Shown: piece by piece, positions 1 to 7,264 of the stretch
Position numbering within the stretch: position 1 is the stretch's first letter
Layout: each line of letters opens with the position of its first letter
Assembly: GCA_002424845.1 (NCBI GenBank)
Contig: DILD01000091.1
Span: 82,947 to 109,531, forward strand
DNA: 26,585 nucleotides
Direction: 5' to 3'
Source of the DNA: Thiobacillus denitrificans
GTDB taxonomy: Bacteria; Pseudomonadota; Gammaproteobacteria; Burkholderiales; Thiobacillaceae
The notes under the pieces: generated by a model
Database searches by the model: none
What the model was told of the DNA's origin: nothing
What the model saw: the letters and a program-made list of their open reading frames with translations, nothing else
Made by a program: the position numbers and the translations under genes

Positions 1-2532
1 ATGGCGGGCGACAACACGCTGTGGCAGCCCGGCACCGACCACGCCGGCATCGCGACGCAGATCGTGGTCGAGCGCCAGCTCGACGCGCAGGGCGTCTCTC
101 GCCACGACCTCGGCCGCGAGAAATTCCTGGAAAAAGTCTGGGACTGGAAAGAACATTCCGGCTCCACCATCACCCGCCAGATGCGCCGTCTCGGCACCTC
201 GCCCGACTGGAGCCGCGAGCGCTTCACCATGGACGAAGGCCTGTCGAAGGCCGTCACCGAAGTATTCGTGCGGCTCTACCGCGAAGGCCTCATCTACCGC
301 GGCAAACGGCTGGTGAACTGGGACCCGGTCCTCGGCACGGCGGTGTCCGACCTCGAAGTCGTCAGCGCCGAGGAAGACGGCTTCATGTGGGAGATCAACT
401 ATCCGCTGGAAGACGGCTCGGGCTTCCTCACCGTCGCCACCACCCGTCCGGAAACCCTGCTCGGCGACAGCGCCGTCGCCGTAAATCCGGAGGACGAGCG
501 TTACGCGCACCTGATCGGAAAACACGTGCGCCTGCCGATCGCCGAGCGCAGCATCCCCATCATCGCCGACGACTACGTCGACCGCGAATTCGGCACCGGC
601 GTGGTCAAAATCACCCCCGCGCACGACTTCAACGACTGGCAGGTCGGCCAACGCCACCAACTGGTGGCGATCAGCGTGCTCACGCTCGACGCCAGAATGA
701 ACGAGTTGTGCCCCAGCGAATACCAGGGGCTCGACCGCTACGACGCGCGCCAGAAGCTGCTCGACGAGTTGCAGGAGAAGGGCCTGCTGGTGTCGGCCAA
801 GCCGCACAAGCTGATGATCCCGCGCGGCGACCGCACCCACGCGGTGATCGAGCCCATGCTCACCGACCAGTGGTTCATGAGCATGGAGGGCCTGGCGAAG
901 CAGGGCCTCGCCGCGGTCGACTCGGGCGAACTGAAGTTCGTGCCGGAAAACTGGACCACCACCTACCGCCAGTGGCTGGAAAACATCCAGGACTGGTGCG
1001 TGTCGCGCCAGCTGTGGTGGGGCCATCGCATCCCTGCGTGGTACGACGCCGACGGCAATTTTTATGTTGCCTACAGCGAGGAAGAAGCGAGGAAGCAGGC
1101 CGGCGGCCGCGAACTGACGCAGGACAACGACGTCCTCGACACCTGGTTTTCCAGCGCGCTATGGCCGTTTTCCACACTCGGCTGGCCGGAACAGACAAAG
1201 GAACTCGAACGCTTCCTGCCGACATCGGTGCTGGTCACCGGCTTCGACATCATCTTCTTCTGGGTCGCGCGCATGGTGATGATGTCGCTGCACTTCACCG
1301 GCAAGGTCCCGTTCCGCGAAGTCTACGTTACGGGCCTGGTGCGCGACTCCGAAGGCCAGAAGATGAGCAAGTCAAAGGGCAACGTACTCGACCCGATCGA
1401 CCTCATCGACGGCATCGCGGTGGACGAGCTGGTCGCCAAGCGCACCCAGGGCCTGATGAACCCAAAGCAGGCCGTCGGCATCGAGAAGCGCACCCGCAAG
1501 GAATTCCCCGAGGGCATCGCCGCCTACGGAACCGATGCCCTGCGCTTCACCTTCGCGAGTTTGGCCACGCACGGCCGCGACATCAAGTTCGACCTGCAGC
1601 GCGCCGAGGGCTACCGCAACTTCTGCAACAAGCTGTGGAACGCCACCCGATTCGCGCTGATGAACCTGGAAGGCCACGACTGCGGCCAGGACGCCAGCCA
1701 GCCGATGGACTTCTCTGACGCGGATAAATGGATCGCAGCGCGCCTGCAGCAGGCCGTCGGCGAAGTACGCGAAGCCTTCTCCGCCTACCGCTTCGACCAG
1801 GCCGCACGCGCGGTGTACGAATTCGTGTGGGACGAATACTGCGACTGGTATCTGGAACTCGCCAAGGTGCAGCTGAACAATGGCACGCCGGAACAACAGC
1901 GCGCCACCCGCAGGACGCTCGCCCGCGTGCTCGAAGCCACCCTGCGTCTCGCCCATCCCATCATCCCCTTCATCACCGAGGAGTTGTGGCAGAAGATCGC
2001 GCCGCTCGCCGGCGCGGCGGGCAACAGCATCATGCTTGCCGCCTACCCGCAGGTCGACGAAGCGCAGCGCCATCCCGACAGCGTCGCACGCATTCAACTG
2101 CTGAAAGAACTGGTCAACGCCTGCCGCACACTGCGCGGCGAGATGAGCCTGTCGCCCGCGCAGCGCGTGCCGCTGATGATCGAAGGCGATACCGCCGCGA
2201 TCCAGGCACTGGCGCCCTACATCAGCGCGCTCGGCAGGCTCAGCGAAGTCAGCGCCGTACCCACGCTGCCTGAGGCTGACGCTCCCGTTGCCTTGGTCGG
2301 CGAGATGCGGATGATGCTGGTGGTGGCCATCGACAAGGGCGCGGAGCGCGCCCGACTGACCAAGGAAATCGCCCGCATCCAGGGCGAAATCGCCAAGGCG
2401 CGGGGCAAACTATCGAATGCCAGTTTCGTCGACAGAGCCCCGGCCGCAGTGGTTCAGCAGGAACAATCGCGTCTGATCGATTTTGAGACTATGCTGACCA
2501 AGCTGGAAGCACAGCACAAGCGGCTGGATTGA
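1..2532 (+). CDS. valS: Valyl-tRNA synthetase, 5' end outside window
   Basis: Class I aminoacyl-tRNA synthetase that charges tRNA-Val with valine in the cytoplasm and edits mischarged threonine. The visible 843 residues begin inside the catalytic domain: the segment WQPGTDHAGIATQ, which in this family follows the HIGH motif, is within the first 21 residues, so roughly 90-100 N-terminal residues including HIGH lie before the window. The ATG at position 1 is therefore an internal methionine codon. Visible parts in order are the editing (CP1) domain with TVATTRPETLLGD, the KMSKS loop at residues 454-458, the anticodon-binding region, and a C-terminal coiled coil rich in Lys, Arg and Glu. The total length would match the usual ~950 residues. 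The gene ends in TGA just before a strong terminator. Identification is secure. Confidence 0.97.
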   Translation: MAGDNTLWQPGTDHAGIATQIVVERQLDAQGVSRHDLGREKFLEKVWDWKEHSGSTITRQMRRLGTSPDWSRERFTMDEGLSKAVTEVFVRLYREGLIYRGKRLVNWDPVLGTAVSDLEVVSAEEDGFMWEINYPLEDGSGFLTVATTRPETLLGDSAVAVNPEDERYAHLIGKHVRLPIAERSIPIIADDYVDREFGTGVVKITPAHDFNDWQVGQRHQLVAISVLTLDARMNELCPSEYQGLDRYDARQKLLDELQEKGLLVSAKPHKLMIPRGDRTHAVIEPMLTDQWFMSMEGLAKQGLAAVDSGELKFVPENWTTTYRQWLENIQDWCVSRQLWWGHRIPAWYDADGNFYVAYSEEEARKQAGGRELTQDNDVLDTWFSSALWPFSTLGWPEQTKELERFLPTSVLVTGFDIIFFWVARMVMMSLHFTGKVPFREVYVTGLVRDSEGQKMSKSKGNVLDPIDLIDGIAVDELVAKRTQGLMNPKQAVGIEKRTRKEFPEGIAAYGTDALRFTFASLATHGRDIKFDLQRAEGYRNFCNKLWNATRFALMNLEGHDCGQDASQPMDFSDADKWIAARLQQAVGEVREAFSAYRFDQAARAVYEFVWDEYCDWYLELAKVQLNNGTPEQQRATRRTLARVLEATLRLAHPIIPFITEELWQKIAPLAGAAGNSIMLAAYPQVDEAQRHPDSVARIQLLKELVNACRTLRGEMSLSPAQRVPLMIEGDTAAIQALAPYISALGRLSEVSAVPTLPEADAPVALVGEMRMMLVVAIDKGAERARLTKEIARIQGEIAKARGKLSNASFVDRAPAAVVQQEQSRLIDFETMLTKLEAQHKRLD

Positions 2533-2548
2533 TTAAGCCCCGTGCCCC

Positions 2549-2583
2549 AAAAAAAAAAGCGCGGTTCAGGCCGCGCTTTTTTT
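2549..2583 (+). terminator. Rho-independent terminator of valS
   Basis: GCGCGG (2559-2564) pairs with CCGCGC (2571-2576) around a six-base loop. The stem is flanked by an A run before and seven T after, so it can be extended by A-T pairs. It lies 17 bp after the valS stop. The symmetric A/T flanks may let it also stop minus-strand transcripts. Confidence 0.92.
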
Positions 2584-2630
2584 CATTCATCAAAGTCCGA
2601 AAGATATCCTTGCCTTGTCGCGGCACACAT

Positions 2631-2658
2631 AAAAAAGCCGGGGTCAAAGACCCCGGCT
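2631..2658 (-). terminator. Rho-independent terminator of the OmpP1/FadL gene
   Basis: AGCCGGGGTC (2636-2645) and GACCCCGGCT (2649-2658) form a perfect 10-bp stem with a three-base loop. Read on the minus strand it is followed by six T (the A run at 2631-2636). It lies 22 bp beyond the stop of the minus-strand outer-membrane protein gene. Confidence 0.92.
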
Positions 2659-2680
2659 CTTGACGTTCAAACGTTTCGGT

Positions 2681-3988
2681 TTAGAAACGCTTGCTGTACA
2701 TCAACTGCCAGCTGGTCTGCTCGTGGCTGACGGTATAACCCATCGGGCTGGTCTGTGTCACTTCCGGCGCATGCTGCAGCGAGAAGTTCAGCTCAGACGT
2801 TTTGCTCATCGCGAAGCCCACGCCCACCGAGTAGTGGTCTTCCACTATTGCGGGGAAGAGGTAGTGCATGGTGGCATCCGGAATCGGATTGTCCGAGAAG
2901 CTTGCCCCCGCACGCAGCGTAAATGCATCGCTGGCCTTGAAGGACAGGCCGATCTGGAACACATCCTGATCATCCCAGTCCTGCGGCAGGGCAAACGTTA
3001 CGGTATCGCCGAACGCAGAATAGCTCATGGTGAAATTCTCCATGACATCTTTCCAGTTGATGCGTTTATAGTCGGCCGCAACCATCAGCTTGGGCGTCGC
3101 CTGAACCGACACGCCCAGACCATAGGTTTCCGGCCACTGGAAATCACGCACAGTGAGTTTGCCCGGAACGGTCTGAGTCGGGTTGCCCTGCAGGTCGGTC
3201 ACGATCATGGATGCACCACTCGTGCTGGTTTCCATGTCGCCCAGATCGGTCTTCGAATGGTAGGTGCCGCCAATGGTGAACATCGGGTTGACCTTGTAGG
3301 TAAAGCCCAGCTTGCCGGCCATGCCGTAGCCTTTGGCCTTGCCGGTGAAATCGCTGCCATCGCTGAAGTCAATCCGTGCGACGTCGTAACCACCCATCGC
3401 CATATTGCCCAACGCACCCATAATGGTTCCATTCCCCATACCCGTCGGCGTAATCAGGCCAGCCATGCTCATCAAAGGCATCGCCATCCGCATGTCCAGC
3501 ATGGCCCAAACGAAATCCAGCGAGCCGCCGAGTGTCAGGTTGGAGTTGACGTTATAGGCCAGCGGCGCGACCAGGCGACCGACGCCCAGTTCGGAACGCT
3601 CCGGCAGGCCGTCCATCCCCATGACATACTCGGTGCCCATGCCGCCCTGGGCAAACATGCCCACGCCATAAGAGAGATTGCCCGTTTTACGGGTCCAGCC
3701 GGCAGCCGGCATGAAATAGGCATCGCCACCCGAGGCGCCGCTCATCGAGCTGGCAACATCGGGGCCGAGGAAGCCGAGCGCGACATCCACACGGTTGCCG
3801 TTTGCTGCGAGGCCAAGCGTGGCCGGGTTGTTCATCATGGCGGCGTTGCCGTTGTCATAGGCATACGAAGCGCCGCCCATGCCAGCCGCGATCGGGCCAT
3901 AACCCTCGACGTTCATGCCATTGGTTGCATAGGCGCTACCAGCCAGGCCAGCCAGCGCCATACATGCGAATACACGTGTGAATTTCAT
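2681..3988 (-). CDS. OmpP1/FadL/TodX-family outer membrane protein
   Basis: A 435-residue outer-membrane beta-barrel of the FadL transporter family, whose members let hydrophobic molecules cross the outer membrane. A signal peptide covers residues 1-21 with likely cleavage AYA|TNG. The mature N-terminus (NGMNVEGYGPIAAGMGGAS, then NNPATLGL) is the family's conserved hatch segment with its NPA motif. The protein ends in Phe, as most outer-membrane barrels do. A GGAGAC ribosome binding site precedes the ATG. The gene follows dsrE2 on the same strand but is separated by a terminator, so it probably has its own promoter in the ~200-bp gap. Its substrate cannot be read from sequence. Its place in a sulfur-oxidation block suggests uptake of a hydrophobic sulfur compound, which is an inference; a fatty acid or aromatic substrate is equally possible. 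Confidence 0.9.
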   Translation of the reverse strand: MKFTRVFACMALAGLAGSAYATNGMNVEGYGPIAAGMGGASYAYDNGNAAMMNNPATLGLAANGNRVDVALGFLGPDVASSMSGASGGDAYFMPAAGWTRKTGNLSYGVGMFAQGGMGTEYVMGMDGLPERSELGVGRLVAPLAYNVNSNLTLGGSLDFVWAMLDMRMAMPLMSMAGLITPTGMGNGTIMGALGNMAMGGYDVARIDFSDGSDFTGKAKGYGMAGKLGFTYKVNPMFTIGGTYHSKTDLGDMETSTSGASMIVTDLQGNPTQTVPGKLTVRDFQWPETYGLGVSVQATPKLMVAADYKRINWKDVMENFTMSYSAFGDTVTFALPQDWDDQDVFQIGLSFKASDAFTLRAGASFSDNPIPDATMHYLFPAIVEDHYSVGVGFAMSKTSELNFSLQHAPEVTQTSPMGYTVSHEQTSWQLMYSKRF

Positions 3989-4127
3989 TGTTGTCTCCTG
4001 TGGGCTAAATTACTGTTTTAAGCTCGTTTAATAGCTCGTTGATGAGGCTACGCGAGCCCCGTGCTTTGAACAAGCCGACTAGTCCATTCAACCTACGCCC
4101 GAGCCCGAATTGTTGCGAAAATGACAC

Positions 4128-4155
4128 AAAAAAAGAGCCGGAATAATCCGGCTCT
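4128..4155 (-). terminator. Rho-independent terminator of dsrE2
   Basis: AGAGCCGGA (4134-4142) and TCCGGCTCT (4147-4155) form a perfect 9-bp stem with a four-base loop, followed on the minus strand by a T run (A run 4128-4134). It lies about 40 bp past the dsrE2 stop and separates it from the OmpP1/FadL gene. Confidence 0.9.
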
Positions 4156-4194
4156 CTTGTTTCATCATGCAGCAATCAACAGGCAACCGCCATG

Positions 4195-4704
4195 TCAGAT
4201 GAACAGGCAGATGTCGGTTTCACCCGCGAATTCGAAGAAGGTCGCGGCACCACCATATTCAACACCATCGATGAAATCGGAATGCTCGAAACCGAACAGT
4301 TCGACGGTCATCTGGCAAGCGATGAATTTGACTTCGGCTTCCTGACACATCTCGCGCAGGTCGGGGATGGAGGCCACGCCGTTGTTGGCGATGGTCTGCT
4401 TCATCAGGGCTGTCGCGACGCTTTCATAACCCGGGATGATGGCCTGGATCGCATTGGGCATGTTCCAGTTGATGTCCTTGAACCACTTAGGGCCGAAAGG
4501 CATCTTCATGGGCATGCCGGGGTTGCCCAGGGGGCTGACCTTAAGCACGGACAGGTCTTTGCGGAGGAGCTGGAGACCATAAAAAGTGAAGAAGATCTGG
4601 GTTTCATAACCCAGCGCTGCCGCCGTGGAGGCCAGGATATAGGGGGGGTAAGCCCAATCCAGCGTGCCCTTGGTGGCAATAATGGCCATTTTTTTAGTTT
4701 CCAT
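4195..4704 (-). CDS. dsrE2: DsrE/DsrF-family sulfur carrier, DsrE2-like
   Basis: A 169-residue DsrE-family protein, a class of cytoplasmic sulfurtransferases that hold persulfide sulfur on cysteine. The start chosen is ATG at 4704 (METKKMAIIATKGTLDWAYP), because GGAGAC sits about seven bases before it; the upstream in-frame extension has no such site. The N-terminal beta strand MAIIATKG and the hydrophobic segment near residues 20-45 fit DsrE2. Cys120 and Cys130 in REMCQEAEVKFIACQM are the likely persulfide carriers, and a third Cys lies four residues from the end. The order rhd-tusA-dsrE2 is a recognised cluster in sulfur oxidisers, studied in Allochromatium vinosum, where it moves sulfane sulfur through the cytoplasm. 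Family is certain; the DsrE2 subclass is likely. Confidence 0.85.
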   Translation of the reverse strand: METKKMAIIATKGTLDWAYPPYILASTAAALGYETQIFFTFYGLQLLRKDLSVLKVSPLGNPGMPMKMPFGPKWFKDINWNMPNAIQAIIPGYESVATALMKQTIANNGVASIPDLREMCQEAEVKFIACQMTVELFGFEHSDFIDGVEYGGAATFFEFAGETDICLFI

Positions 4705-4730
4705 GCTCGGTGTCTCCTGTATTCCGGTCA

Positions 4731-4781
4731 AAAAAAAGTGCCGCGAATTCCTGGTCAAGCATTCCTGGAATCAACGGCACT
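4731..4781 (-). terminator. Terminator or attenuator between tusA and dsrE2
   Basis: On the minus strand AGTGCCG and CGGCACT (plus 4775-4781 and 4737-4743) enclose a ~31-base loop that can pair further through ATTCC/GGAAT. The stem is followed directly by a T run (plus A run 4731-4737). It sits between the tusA stop and the dsrE2 ribosome binding site, so it would reduce dsrE2 expression from the tusA promoter. Confidence 0.7.
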
Positions 4782-4798
4782 GGGTATTGCTTTCTGGC

Positions 4799-5026
4799 TT
4801 ACTTCTTCTTCATGAAGAAAGTGAATTCCCCACCAGCTTCGGCAGTAGACAACAACTCGTTACCGGTCTGCTTGGCGAAAGCGGCGAAATCCTTGACCGA
4901 ACCCGGGTCGGTCGAGAGGATCTTCAACACTTGGCCGCTGGTCACTTCAGCCAGAGCTTTTTTTGCACGCAGGATGGGCAGCGGGCAATTCAGGCCACGT
5001 GCGTCGAGTTCTTTATCGAAATTCAT
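4799..5026 (-). CDS. tusA: TusA sulfur-carrier protein
   Basis: A 75-residue protein of the TusA/SirA family. The diagnostic CPxP motif is present as CPLP at Cys14 in LDARGLNCPLPI, with Cys14 as the persulfide-carrying residue. The alternating strand-helix pattern and length match the family. In sulfur oxidisers TusA passes sulfur from rhodaneses to DsrE-type proteins and onward to the Dsr or Hdr-like oxidation machinery; in other bacteria it serves tRNA thiolation and cofactor synthesis. A GGAGAACC ribosome binding site precedes the ATG. Its place between rhd and dsrE2 supports a role in energy metabolism here. Identification is secure. Confidence 0.95.
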   Translation of the reverse strand: MNFDKELDARGLNCPLPILRAKKALAEVTSGQVLKILSTDPGSVKDFAAFAKQTGNELLSTAEAGGEFTFFMKKK

Positions 5027-5076
5027 TGGTGGTTCTCCTTACAATTAAATCGGCATGTACTAAAAAACGCTGCGGT

Positions 5077-5105
5077 ACCTTAAACCAGAACCCCCCCCAT
5101 TGCAA
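5077..5105 (-). promoter_or_regulatory. Possible tusA promoter with a G8 tract in the spacer
   Basis: On the minus strand TTGCAA (5100-5105) and TAAGGT (5077-5082) are spaced 17 bp. The spacer holds an uninterrupted run of eight G (plus C8, 5091-5098). The boxes match sigma-70 only partly, so this is tentative. Confidence 0.25.
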
Positions 5106-5162
5106 CCGAAACTGCTCTGCAGCGAGGGGAATTGTGGCGTATCGAGCGGTGTTGATCTGGTT

Positions 5163-5492
5163 TTAACGCGGCAGACTGATTGTATTGCCTGAACGCGCCC
5201 ATGCCATGATGCCTCCAGCCAGATTGTGCATGTTGTCATAACCCCTGGAGGCCATAAAAGCACAGGCTTGGGCAGAACGCGCGCCGGAACGGCAATAGAT
5301 CACAACGGGCTTGTCCTGAGGAATGTCCGCCTCACGCAACGGCAACAAATGCAGCGGGATATGGAGGGCGCCATCAATGACGCCCTGCGCAACTTCGGCT
5401 TCGGTGCGCACATCGATCAGGTGCGCGCCTTTGGCGGCCAGCTCGGTAACATATCCAGGATCGACTTCCTTGAAACCTGAGAGTCCAAACAT
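5163..5492 (-). CDS. rhd: Single-domain rhodanese sulfurtransferase
   Basis: A 109-residue rhodanese-fold protein that moves sulfane sulfur through a cysteine persulfide. The active-site loop CRSGAR begins at Cys67 after PVVIYC, and the N-terminal strand HLIDVRTEAE is the family's CDC25-like segment. The start used is ATG at 5492 (MFGLSGF), with AGGAG about ten bases upstream. An upstream TTG would leave only one base after the same site and is less likely. There is no signal peptide, so it is cytoplasmic. It leads the rhd-tusA-dsrE2 series and lies 90 bp after soeC, with its own promoter in that gap. In Allochromatium vinosum the equivalent rhodanese loads TusA. Confidence 0.92.
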   Translation of the reverse strand: MFGLSGFKEVDPGYVTELAAKGAHLIDVRTEAEVAQGVIDGALHIPLHLLPLREADIPQDKPVVIYCRSGARSAQACAFMASRGYDNMHNLAGGIMAWARSGNTISLPR

Positions 5493-5528
5493 AACGGTCA
5501 AACTCCTGTCACGGAATAGTGATTAGAA

Positions 5529-5563
5529 TTTTCTAATATACTCCAAAGCCGCCGATACGCCAA
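5529..5563 (-). promoter_or_regulatory. rhd promoter with overlapping inverted repeat
   Basis: On the minus strand TTGGCG (5558-5563) is spaced 17 bp from TATATT (5535-5540), a good sigma-70 arrangement with transcription expected to start near 5528, about 36 bases before the ATG. The -10 box overlaps the inverted repeat TTAGAA-AA-TTCTAA (5523-5536). The 14 bases AGTATATTAGAAAA (5542 down to 5529) recur with one change at the soeA promoter. Confidence 0.65.
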
Positions 5564-5582
5564 GCGCCGGGCCGACTGGTGA

Positions 5583-6521
5583 TCAGCAGCGCTGGGCGCC
5601 GTGATACAGGTTGACCACGTGACGGGCCTCGGCGAAAAACAGCCAACGTTCTACGGCGGCACCGGCAAGGCCTGCAACCGCCGCAATGATGGCCGCCCAC
5701 TGCCCGCCCTGCTGGGTGAACACCCACACCAGCATCAAGCCGGGCAGTGCAAAACCCAGGGCAAACACCACGACCTTGAGCAGGCCGGCTTTCTGCCGGG
5801 CAATCTGGAAACCGAATTCCTGCGTAAGGAAGGTGCCGTGGGTATGGCCCGTGTCGAGCAACTTGACCTTGGCACGGGTGATGCCTGTAGCCGTATTGAT
5901 GGTGGAACTGAGGCCCGGGCTGTGAATCCAGAAGTAATAGATAGCCTTGAGCACTGCGGCAATTGCCATGATCAATGCCGCCATGGCGATGTAAGGCGTA
6001 GTGTCGAGCCCGGCAATGACCGCGCCCAGCAGCAGCAGCAAGCTGCCGCTGGCATAGCCCAGTGCGAGATAGTTGGCAGGCACCAGCGGCGTATTCCACT
6101 GCCGGATGGTTTTCAGGCAGGCGTAGATCATCCCAGTGGAGAACACCGTGATCCAGGCCAGTACCGCGGTCAGAAATCCACTGGTTTCTCGCAGCCACAG
6201 CGGTGCGTCAAACATGATGCTGGCAAGATAAATCAGCGCCAGCGGCATGAACACCACGGCGAACACGCCCTCGCGCGACAGCCATGAGGTGCGGAAGCGG
6301 CTGAACGCGCGCCAGGCGTTTTTCGGATTGGCCAGGTGGAAAGTGGAAGACAGCAGACCGAACGCGACCAGAGCCAAGGCTATCAGGCCGCCCGCAACGA
6401 GCTGGTCCTGGCTGAAGCCGCCCCCCAGCTTGAAGGTGTCGGCGATGAACAGCAACGAGAACAGGCCAAAGCCGGCGCCCGATGCCACGGTAAAGAAAAT
6501 GACTGAGAAAGCGGGATGCAT
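5583..6521 (-). CDS. soeC: Sulfite dehydrogenase membrane subunit SoeC (DmsC/NrfD type)
   Basis: A 312-residue polytopic membrane protein with about eight hydrophobic helices, resembling the DmsC family that anchors molybdo-oxidoreductases and exchanges electrons with quinone. Segments such as HLANPKNAWRAFSRFRTSWLSRE, shown here only in part (NPKNAWRAF, SWLSREG), are typical of DmsC-like anchors. A GGAGAA ribosome binding site precedes the ATG, and 27 bp separate it from the soeB stop. With SoeA and SoeB it would form the cytoplasm-facing sulfite dehydrogenase SoeABC known from Allochromatium vinosum. Polysulfide or tetrathionate reductase anchors look similar, so the function rests on the sulfur context. 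Confidence 0.87.
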   Translation of the reverse strand: MHPAFSVIFFTVASGAGFGLFSLLFIADTFKLGGGFSQDQLVAGGLIALALVAFGLLSSTFHLANPKNAWRAFSRFRTSWLSREGVFAVVFMPLALIYLASIMFDAPLWLRETSGFLTAVLAWITVFSTGMIYACLKTIRQWNTPLVPANYLALGYASGSLLLLLGAVIAGLDTTPYIAMAALIMAIAAVLKAIYYFWIHSPGLSSTINTATGITRAKVKLLDTGHTHGTFLTQEFGFQIARQKAGLLKVVVFALGFALPGLMLVWVFTQQGGQWAAIIAAVAGLAGAAVERWLFFAEARHVVNLYHGAQRC

Positions 6522-6548
6522 GGATTCTCCTGGCGCAAATAGGGGTGC

Positions 6549-7244
6549 TTAGCGGCGCACCAGCTTGTTGGCGAACTGCTTGATGCTTTCCTTCAGGCCG
6601 CCTTTGGGTTGGGTTTCGACCGGAATTACCGGCTTGCGACGCGGCGGCAGGTAGGTATTGGTCGGGTTGTAGTTGAGTTCGGGCATCAAGGGATAGCCAC
6701 CACGCTCACGCACGGTGCGCGACACGGCCGAGTCGGGATCGTCGAAGTCGCCGAACATGCGGGCATGCGCCGGGCAGGTCAGCACGCAGGAAGGCTGGCG
6801 TTCCTCGACCGGCAGTTCCTGGTCGTAGATGCGGTCGACGCACAGGGTGCATTTCTTCATCGTGCCGGACGAGCGGTCGAGTTCGCGCGCGCCGTACGGG
6901 CAGGCCCACGAGCAGTAGTTGCAGCCCATGCACTTGTCCTGGTCGATCAGGACGATGCCGTCTTCGGCACGCTTGTACGAGGCGCCGGTCGGGCACACGG
7001 TGACGCAGTCGGCGTCCTCGCAGTGCATGCACGACATCGGGAAATTGACCGTCTTGTTGTTCGGATACTCGTCCATTTCGTAATGGCGAATCCGGTTGAA
7101 CCACACGCCCGACGGCTCGGCGCCGTAGGGCTGGTAGTCGGACAACGGGCCGATGGTGCCGGAGGCGTTCCATTCCTTGCAGGCGATGGCGCAGGCATGG
7201 CAGCCCACGCACACATCGAGGTCGATGACCAGTCCAAGTCTCAT
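6549..7244 (-). CDS. soeB: Sulfite dehydrogenase iron-sulfur subunit SoeB
   Basis: A 231-residue electron-transfer subunit with four ferredoxin-type [4Fe-4S] sites. The first cysteine group is Cys12, Cys15, Cys18 and Cys22 (CVGCHACAIAC). Later groups are in MSCMHCEDADCVTVCP, KCMGCNYCSWACP and the pair KKCTLC with PSCVLTCPAHAR. This is the DmsB/NrfC/PsrB pattern. There is no signal peptide, which fits a cytoplasmic location. The start codon is 20 bp after the soeA stop and a weak GCGAG lies upstream, so translation may depend on coupling. It would carry electrons from the SoeA molybdenum centre to the SoeC anchor. Confidence 0.93.
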   Translation of the reverse strand: MRLGLVIDLDVCVGCHACAIACKEWNASGTIGPLSDYQPYGAEPSGVWFNRIRHYEMDEYPNNKTVNFPMSCMHCEDADCVTVCPTGASYKRAEDGIVLIDQDKCMGCNYCSWACPYGARELDRSSGTMKKCTLCVDRIYDQELPVEERQPSCVLTCPAHARMFGDFDDPDSAVSRTVRERGGYPLMPELNYNPTNTYLPPRRKPVIPVETQPKGGLKESIKQFANKLVRR

Positions 7245-7264
7245 GTTGTGCTCGCTTTACTTAT

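Noticed and set aside
2660..4021. 453-codon plus-strand frame opposite the OmpP1/FadL gene
   Set aside because: Its sequence is rich in His and Arg with no family likeness and no ribosome binding site, while the opposite strand encodes a clear outer-membrane protein with signal peptide.
4021..4040. AGCTCGTT direct repeat (4021-4028 and 4033-4040) upstream of the OmpP1/FadL gene
   Set aside because: Only eight bases with a 12-bp period and no convincing promoter boxes; could be chance.
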